Of a stretch of 64,000 nt of DNA, positions 57,349 to 64,000 are shown piece after piece. The stretch is from positions 147,320,285-147,384,284 of the forward strand of contig CM062293.1 of assembly GCA_031216915.1 (NCBI GenBank). Direction: 5' to 3'. Every line of letters begins with the position of its first letter. The first letter of the stretch is position 1. The translations under genes were made by a program, and so were the position numbers. Under the pieces are notes generated by a model. That model saw only the letters and a program-made list of their open reading frames with translations. It was not told the origin of the DNA and searched no databases. This DNA comes from Pictodentalium vernedei (lineage: Eukaryota > Mollusca > Scaphopoda > Dentaliida > Dentaliidae).

Positions 57349-57724
57349 TATTTATTTATTTATTTATTGGTGTTTAAGGTCACATACTTATGCACAATGG
57401 CTAATCGTGACCGTGACAGTTTTACGGGTGGAGGAAGCCGGAGTACCCGGAGAGAACCACCGAGCAACGACGAGCAGCTGTCAGCTTCCCAACATCGTAA
57501 CTCTGAACTCTGCACCGCAGCACAGGCAGTGTTAGATTGGTTGAAGACATGCGCACCATCGACGTGCAGTACGCCTCAGTACACAGCGTCATCGTGCCCC
57601 CATTTAGGCAATCGGGGTGAAGTGTCTTGCCCAAGGACACAACGCAGTTGCCGCAGGTGGGATTCGAACCGAGGACCTCTTGGCTTGCAGCCTGCACCTC
57701 TACCAACTGAGCCACCGCACCCCC
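57349..57724 (-). mobile_element. SINE with tRNA-like head, type 1
   Basis: Head at 57640-57724 (minus): TGGCTCAGTTGGTAGAG and GGTTCGAATCCC, consensus-like A and B boxes. Common body; (TTTA)n tail at left. A perfect 14-bp duplication TTTCTGTTCCCTAA lies at 57335-57348 and 57725-57738. One of the youngest SINEs here. Confidence 0.92.
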
Positions 57725-59127
57725 TTTCTGTTCCCTAAATGCTATGTTTTCAATAAGAATAATTTGAGGTGTAGACTGTACCAAAGAACTGAGGCCTGGG
57801 TTAATGTGACCCTCACAGTTAATATATGTCAACAAAAGTTACCAAGTTATGGTATAATCATTCCAGCTTGAGTCATCCTACCAAGTTACAATGAAATCCC
57901 TTCATAAATATAACTTGTAGACTTTACTAAAGGAATCAAGGTCATGTGATGATTCGGCAGTCACGGCTGACCGATCATAACCAAAATAGGAGAGTCTCAT
58001 CTAGATATCATACCAAGTTTACACTAGCAAGTTACAATGAAATCCCTTCATAAAAAACAACCTGTAGACAATGTTAAAGAATCTAGGTCATGTGACCAGA
58101 TGGCGGTAACGGCTGACTGATCGTGACCAAAATAGGACAGTCTCATCTAGACATCATACCAAGTTATCCTTCCAAGTTACAATGAAATCGCTTCATAAGT
58201 ATGAACTGTAGACTGTGCTAAACAAATCTAGGTCACATGCCTGTGCGGCCATCACAGTTGACCAATCATGGCCAAAATAGGACGTTCTCATTTAGACATT
58301 ATATTGAGTCATCCTACAAATTTGCAATAAAATCCCTTCATAAATGCACGCTGCAGATTGTGCTAAAGGAATCTAGGTAACATGCACCTGCGGCCATCAC
58401 AGTTGACTGAACCTGACCAAAATATAACATTCTCGTCTAGACATTATACAGTCATCCTACGAAGAAACAATAAAATCCCTTCATAAATATGACCTGTATA
58501 CAGTGTTAAAGGTTTTCTGGTTTTGGCCCTGCACAGCTGTCATGGTTCACCAATCATAGCCAAAAGGGGATGTTCTCATCTAGACATTATACAGATTCAT
58601 TCTACCAAGATACAATGAAATCCCTTCATAAATACGACCTTTAGACTATGCTAAATGTTTTTGGGTTTCGGGCTCACATAGACATCACAGTTGACTGATC
58701 ATGACCAAGAGGGGACTTTGTCATCTAGACATGACTTCGAACTTGCATATGAAATTCCGTGATGATCAGACAAGGTGTTGCCTGTGCTAAAGAAAATGTG
58801 ACTCAAAGACTGACAGACTCACAGACCTCTGCATGTGTGATGGCAATAGCTTTATCAAGTTGAGCTAAAAATACTCATGTTACAAATGACTATTCAAAAG
58901 TAATTTAACACTCAAGTAACTTTTACAGTACCAGTCAAATTCAGATTTAGGCAGGCTAAATGGAGTGGGGGACAAAAATATCCCTGGGCTGAGTCTCTAT
59001 CCCCCATCTCCGTTGGGTTGTTTTTTATGCAAACACGAGTGCAAAAGTATGGTAACTGATATAACGCTCAAAGTGACTAAAGAAGAATTTTAATTTTTAA
59101 ATCGTTTACAGTGAAGTTTTTAGTTGA

Positions 59128-59530
59128 TTTCTATGAAATTCCATCGATTTCCATGAAATTCCATCGATTTCAATGAAATTCTATCGATTTCAATGGAATT
59201 CCATCGATTTCCATGAAATTCCATCGATTTCAATGGAATTCCATCGATTTCCATGCATTACCATGGAATGCCATAAATTCTATAATTTTCCAGATTCTGC
59301 TGATATTCATGGAAAGCTGTCTCAATACTCCGTGGAATGTCATGGTTTTCCATGAGATGATGGAATTCTGTTTCATTTTCTATCGAACTCCATGGATTTC
59401 CATCAAATTCGTGAAAATCTGAGTTTACCATGGAATGCCAGGGATCTTGATAGAAATTTATTATTTTCATAGATTTTCAACAGGGATGGAATTCGGTCAT
59501 ATTTTGCCATGGAATTCCATGGAGAATCTA
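59128..59530. repeat. 20-bp minisatellite
   Basis: ATTTCCATGAAATTCCATCG in about seven near-perfect units to 59262, then degenerate ATGGAATTCCATGG motifs. Frames through it encode a periodic FHEIPSIS-type peptide, a by-product. Confidence 0.85.
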
Positions 59531-59579
59531 CAGATGGGTCTGGCTGTCAAAAATGTTGCTAAACACAAATAAATAAATA

Positions 59580-60838
59580 GCACTTTTCAATAGAGCCATG
59601 ATAATGGCTTTCAGCATTCAACCAGTTAACTGGTTGACTGCTTGAACCCACTATTATGGCTCTATTAAAAAGTGCTACATGCAGAAGCCACTTTAGTGAC
59701 TTTGCACAGGATGCATTAGCTTATTGTTTGCTCGGCAGTGGAAGAAAACTTTCTTTTATCTGATAACCATAGAGTATAACAACCGTTGTATATACTTGAA
59801 GTATATACAATGGGTGTTGTATATAATTATAATTTATGCGAACGACCTCTGACCTCTTTCAATTCCATTTTCATTCATGAAACATCGTTATATCACAGGG
59901 CAGGTTTAATTGTACGCTTATTGCACTTTGTCAAAATCCTCTGATGGTGTCATTTCTTATTTATTTTGCTTCAATAAAGGCAACCTAAAATTTTGCTTCA
60001 AAACATTGTAGAAATTACTTGAATGTTAATAGTAATTAGTATACGGTGACTGCGAACTATTTATAGTCACGGCCTCGATCAAAAGTACTCGCGGAACTGC
60101 GCTAATTAAAAGTTTGTCTGCTCTACCTGAAAAAAAAAACACTTCGTAAAAATTGTAAACAAACGCAAAATTATTTGTTATATTGGGACTACAGCATAAA
60201 ACACGGAAGAAAACTGGAACTATGTCAAAAAAAGACTAACTCTACTGAAACACCGTTTTGTTACTGTTAATAAAATAGTTGAAATTTATTTTGTTCCAGC
60301 GCAGTTACATGATGCAAGAAGTGCAATCGCACTTTACAATCGCCGTCATCGATTTTGTAATATAAGGGACACAACTCTATGCATCTTGTCCTATTTCTTT
60401 TGTCTCGTAGACTGGTTTTCTTTGGAGGCCCGTGGGAAGCATATATAAGTCGGGTAGACGCACGAGACGGGTGACTGTTTGTTATCAGATAAAAACAATA
60501 AACATATAGTGTGTTTTTATATCTGTGTTATACAACTCGTTGAAATATGGTTTATTTTTTCTCGGCGAAGCCTCGAAAAAATAAACCATATTTCAACTCG
60601 TTGTATAACACAGATATAAAAACACACTATATGTTTATTGTCTATATATAAAATTGTTTGGTTACAATTTATTGGAGAGTACTTCTGGGCACTCTCCAAT
60701 AAATTATAACAAAACAATTATTTATAAACAAAATCTTGCAAATCTAAGGCTACTCTTGCTGGTAGCGTGGTATCTTTGAAAAAAAAATACCATGTTTCAA
60801 ATGAAGTTTGAAAAATAATTTAGCACTCAACCAGTTAA
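59580..60838. mobile_element. Family A MITE pair, one carrying an insertion
   Basis: Two A ends face each other at 59615-59650 (GCATTCAACCAGTTAACTGGTTGACTGC). The right copy resumes at about 60645 (ATTGTTTGGTTACAATTTAT), with hairpin at 60668-60710, and ends GCACTCAACCAG TTAA at 60835-60838. About 885 bp between are foreign. Confidence 0.65.
60440..60641 (+). other. TATA-like box followed by a long hairpin
   Basis: CATATATAAGTCGGG at about 60439 is followed, some 50 bp on, by an inverted repeat with about 69-bp arms (60495-60563 and 60573-60641) and a GCGAAG-centred loop. The only large arm mismatch is a CAACTCGTTG block present in the same orientation in both arms. GTTATCAGATAAAA just before it mirrors TTTTATCTGATAAC at 59754. 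Transcription is inference. Confidence 0.55.
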
Positions 60839-61083
60839 CCCTTTACCTGTCACGCAAAGCAGACGACACCTGCAAACAAAATTCCTGAATACCTATATTT
60901 TGTCATTGTTTGCGTCAAAAACATAGCTTATTACCCCTCTTTGGAACGAGCTCAATGAGCTCGTTCCAGTGAGTAGTCATAAGCTATGTTTTTAGAAAAA
61001 AATGAAATAATAAGGAAAATTGAATGGTGATTTTTATGAATAGTGCTGGCCGGTTTTGGCCATTGTGTTGGGTAAAGAATTAA
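60835..61083. mobile_element. Family C fold-back MITE abutting family A
   Basis: TTAACCCTTTACCTGTCACG at left, TGTTGGGTAAAGAATTAA at right. Hairpin at 60920-60990 (AACATAGCTTATTACCCCTC). It shares TTAA 60835-60838 with the A element. 61085-61860 holds no supported gene; a pyrimidine-rich stretch ending CCTCCAG at about 61497 could be a splice acceptor of the SLC10 gene. Confidence 0.82.
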
Positions 61084-61870
61084 AGATATGCAATAAGAAG
61101 GAAAATTCTTATAACTATTACGCAATTTTGTGGAGTACATGGTATAATAAAAATCTATACAAAAAAAAATATGGCAACATCAAATTAGGCCAGATACTGG
61201 AAAGTGTAAAAATTAATGCCTTAAAATCTGAGCATTAGTGTGACAAACGTTATATATACAGTATAGAAGTTTCATTTTAATGACAGGGTATTGACAACTG
61301 ACCAGAAAATATCACCGAGCACATGTCTAATGAGTGTAAATATGGACTGTGTAATGAATATCAATACTGTTTTGCTCATTACTGAAAATTATAAAGCAAA
61401 TCATGCAAAAACATGTTTTCCAGTCAAATGACAGCTTTATTGACAAAAACAAATCTTTGTGATTTATTATTAATTTTATTTCTGTTTTCCCTCCAGCCAA
61501 CAGATATTTTTCACTGGCAGATTTTATCCCTGAAACAAAATGGTTTCACCCACTGTTCCTCCATCTCAAACAATCAATATAAGTCAGAGAATACCAGTGG
61601 AATCTGAGCAGTGTCTGTTTCCAAAGGCTCTAGTGATATTATAATGTGTCTAGGTGACACAGTCAACCTCGTCAGAAGTTCACAGTCATAGAGAGGAATT
61701 AGAATGGGAGGAAAAACAATGAGCTGTGACACTGAGCTGGCAAATTAACAATTAACCGATTACGATTAACAGAATGAGCCTGTTTCATGCATGGAAACGT
61801 GGAAGATGGCAACAGTTGGCTGAAGATATCACATCCATTGTGTGTGTGATGGACTTGGGGGAATTCTACA

Positions 61871-62107
61871 ATGTCATCATTTTCACAGCTGACATCAGAC
61901 AACTCTGCCTCACCGGTTGAAAACGTACACTACCTCATTCAACAAAAACTTGCTGATTGGATATTTGACATCTCCGCTGCTGCTGTCGCCATTCTCATCA
62001 GTTTTGGGATAGGATGCGTCACCGATACGGAGAGCCTAAAACGCCAACTCAAATATCCAGTGTCATTGATAATTGGCTTTTGTTGTCAATTTGTTGTCAT
62101 ACCAGTG
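61871..62107 (+). CDS. SLC10-family transporter exon (sodium/bile acid symporter-like)
   Basis: 79 codons from ATG at 61871 to the donor GTAAGT at 62108 (phase 0). ILISFGIGCVTDTESLKRQL and KYPVSLIIGFCCQFVVIPV match the first two membrane segments of SLC10 proteins (the xxFGxGC and the QFxxxPxx signature), closest in feel to SLC10A3/A5/bile-acid types. An in-frame TGA at 61847 supports the ATG; alternatively the exon starts at 61891 after TTTTCACAG, which keeps the same frame. Later exons are not seen in the remaining 1.9 kb, which is MITE- and SINE-filled. It would be a plasma or internal membrane Na-coupled carrier; the substrate is unknown. Confidence 0.78.
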
Positions 62108-62284
62108 GTAAGTAAACCATGCAGGAATGTTATCAGTGCACTTAAAATTACAAGTCACGAAGCAATGGGTCAACACAAACAAAAGTCTAGTCTACAATAC
62201 AAGTCAAAATAAGTTGTAGGATAACAACTATAAACTATGTATCTTTCTCTTCCTCCACTGATAAGATCAGAAGCTGACATCATT

Positions 62285-62337
62285 TTCTGGAAAGCTCTCA
62301 CAGAGAGCTTTCCAGAAAATGATGTCAGATTCGGTTC
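62285..62337. repeat. Hairpin in the SLC10 intron
   Basis: GACATCATTTTCTGGAAAGC and its exact complement surround TCTCACAGAGA: arms of about 25 bp. Confidence 0.88.
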
Positions 62338-62454
62338 TTATCTGTGCAGGAGCAGCAGTATACTCAGTTTATTGTGGTTATGCTACAACTTATTTTGACT
62401 TGCACTGTAATTCACTTGAACTCTTGTTCTATTGAGTATCTTTTTGAATTTCTC

Positions 62455-62970
62455 TTCAACAGGCTGAATGTCAGAAGCCACTATCATTGCTCTTCTGAAA
62501 AATGCTGAAAGCCACTTTAGTGGCTTTACACTATGAATAAGTGTATTGTTTTCTCCATAGTGGAAGAAAATATTTAACCCTTTACCCAACGTAATGGCCA
62601 AAACCGGCCAGCGCTATTCTCAAAAATCGCCAATTAATTTTCATTATATTTTCATTTTTTGTCTCAAAAACATAGGTTATGACCCCTCATTGGAACGAGC
62701 TCGTCGAGCTCATTCCAATGAGGGGTCATAACCTATGTTTTTGAGACAAAAAATGAAAAAAATTAGTTATTCAAGAATTTTTTTTGCAAGTGTCGTCTGC
62801 TTTTCATGTTAGGTAAAGGGTTAACTAAAATTGTTGTTACAATTTATTGGAGTGCCATCAGGCACTCTCCAAAAAATTGTAACAGAACAATTATTTATGA
62901 AGAAAGTCTTGAGAAATTGAGGCCATACTTGTTGGCAGCATGGTATCTTTGAAAAATAATACTCCTGTCA
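62455..62970. mobile_element. Family A MITE carrying a family C MITE
   Basis: AGGCTGAATGTCAGAAGCCA opens it; the right side has GAGTGCCATCAGGCACTC at about 62852 and runs to about 62965, where a SINE fragment cuts it. Confidence 0.7.
62574..62824. mobile_element. Family C fold-back MITE, best-preserved copy
   Basis: TTAA 62574-62577 and 62821-62824. CCCTTTACCCAACGTAATGG at left and CATGTTAGGTAAAGGG at right. The centre, from TTTTTGTCTCAAAAACATAG to its complement, gives nearly perfect arms of about 45 bp with apex GAGCTCGTCGAGCTC (62655-62757). Confidence 0.92.
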
Positions 62971-62974
62971 TAAA

Positions 62975-63190
62975 TGTATTTACTGGGGGTTAATGACACT
63001 TTTGTCAGCCAAGATCACCTTGTGTCAGACAGCTTTATGGGGTAGAGGAAGATAGAACCACCAAACAGTGGTGAGCAACCATCAGACTCCCCAATGTACT
63101 AAGTCCACAAAAGCAGGGTTAGCACTGATTGAAGACAAGAGCACCAGCAACATGTTGTACACCTTAATAAATAGTACCATCGTGCCCCCA
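62975..63190 (-). mobile_element. SINE fragment
   Basis: GGGGTTAATGACACTTTTGT ... GTGCCCCCA: body of the type-2 SINEs on the minus strand, head absent. Confidence 0.65.
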
Positions 63191-63314
63191 ATAGAGAAAA
63201 TAGCTCCCCTTAAATAGTGAGATTCTGTTAAAATTCCCAATTTTCAGGCTTATGTCACAAAACTTGATTCTGGAAAATTGGGAGTCTACCTTTAAAATAG
63301 TGAGACTGTGATCC

Positions 63315-63448
63315 TCTTGACCCCTCACCCACACCATCGGAACAAGCTTATCCCAATGAGGAATCACATGATATGGATATGGCTTTGTGAATACTTTTTA
63401 AAAAAAATAAAAAATTTTGATTTTGAGTGAATTGGATAAAGGGTTAAC
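63315..63448. mobile_element. Family D MITE, right half
   Basis: GGAACAAGCTTATCCCAATG then CACATGATATGG, ending GAATTGGATAAAGGGTTAA. Confidence 0.6.
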
Positions 63449-63879
63449 TGTTTTACTGTTGTGACCCACATCAGGATGAGGACAACATTTGTGGATTTCC
63501 TCTTCTGCTGGTGAAGTATATATCACACTTGTATTGACCTCAGACATATGAAGGATCCCTCAATTAGATTTTTTTGCTTTCAAAATGAGGTGCTTATTAC
63601 CTAATACTCATTCCAAAGAGTGATCCTTAATTATGTTGCTAAAACAAAAATGATTAAAGGTACAAAATTTTGCAATCTTTCTGCATAGCAATGAGTGGAT
63701 TTGACTGATTTATCATGTAATTACTACTGATGGGATAAAACAGTGTAGTAAATAAAGTTAAAATGTTTATATGAAAACAAATATCAGCCCTGGTATCTAA
63801 TTCATTCTTTCAAGTTATAAAGAGTTGAGTATTTTTGTGACTGTGTGTTGCTATTTTGATAGCAACAGTTTGTGTAGTG

Positions 63880-64000
63880 TAGATATCACCAAAACACCTG
63901 TGGAGTGGAATTTCCAACCAGACAATAACTGCCAATGCCTGTGATAACCCATCAGTTGGATGAGCCTAGTTTTAGACAATGGACCCGGGTTGACCCTGGA
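63880..64000. mobile_element. Family J MITE, left arm at the window edge
   Basis: ATATCACCAAAACACCTGTG and AGACAATGGACCCGGGTTGA parallel 41373-41490; the right arm lies outside. Confidence 0.65.

Larger units (their letters stand above)
55863..58880. repeat. Tandem-repeat element Q, two head-to-tail copies
   Basis: AAAGTGTCAATGACACTGTA starts a copy at about 55864 and again at about 57209. Each ends in a small hairpin (TTGACTTTGTCAAGTTAAGC at about 57183; TTTATCAAGTTGAGC at 58850). Inside are units of about 140-156 bp (TACAATGAAATCCCTTCATA ... CTCATCTAGACATTAT). Copy 1 carries an A2 MITE and copy 2 a SINE. Confidence 0.75.

Noticed and set aside
59173-59470. Periodic ORFs on both strands over the 20-bp minisatellite
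   Set aside because: Open frames are a consequence of the repeat, with no independent coding signal.
1-64000. CRISPR array
   Set aside because: Tandem repeats have no unique spacers, and the genome is eukaryotic.

Overview
This is an AT-rich, intron-bearing animal nuclear sequence, most likely from a marine invertebrate; the phylum cannot be fixed from the window. It is overwhelmingly transposon-derived, with insertions nested up to three or four deep. Host protein-coding material is sparse. It comprises two exons of TRAPPC13 on the minus strand (an initial coding exon near 30.8 kb and exon 2 near 22.0 kb), one exon of an SLC10-type (sodium/bile acid symporter family) gene on the plus strand near 62 kb, and an open, edge-truncated reading frame for a KIAA1586/ZNF862-like hAT-related protein at 1-966 (minus).

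Layout: 1-966 is the hAT-related ORF. 1.3-3.1 kb is a tandem array of about 165-bp units. 3.4-5.8 kb holds duplicated segments carrying nested MITEs and SINEs. 5.8-9.5 kb is a long-period repeat with poly-G tracts. 9.5-15.35 kb is a decayed DIRS retrotransposon (minus). 15.35-21.9 kb holds MITEs, a SINE and minisatellites. 21.96-30.86 kb is TRAPPC13 exon 2, a roughly 8.7-kb intron full of nested MITEs (two with hAT-type TSDs), and exon 1. 31-37 kb is a dense run of TTAA-flanked fold-back MITEs and SINEs. 38-40.4 kb is a hAT transposase pseudogene broken by two insertions inside its BED finger. 40.7-43.4 kb holds SINEs and low-repeat DNA. 43.45-49.88 kb is a young DIRS element (minus) with gag, RT-RNase H and tyrosine recombinase, near-identical inverted terminal repeats and a diagnostic internal complementary region. 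49.9-50.5 kb is the C-terminal end of a hAT transposase. 50.8-52.7 kb is a second copy of a satellite-bearing element. 53-64 kb holds more MITEs, a tandem-repeat element in two head-to-tail copies, a 20-bp minisatellite, a long hairpin preceded by a TATA-like box, and the SLC10 exon.

Main points for a second look: (i) two DIRS copies with different lesions, including a 20-nt homopolymer encoding a poly-glycine linker in the recombinase; (ii) one SINE body carried on three different promoter heads (5S-rRNA-like and two tRNA-like); (iii) a superfamily of TTAA-flanked fold-back MITEs whose central hairpins differ in sequence but keep shared ends and apex, with target sites proven by an empty paralogous site and by a transposase reading frame; (iv) a PCNA-binding-type motif at the start of the hAT-related ORF; (v) a TATA-like box placed just upstream of a 69-bp-arm hairpin. 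All family names rest on reading the sequence; no database search was possible.
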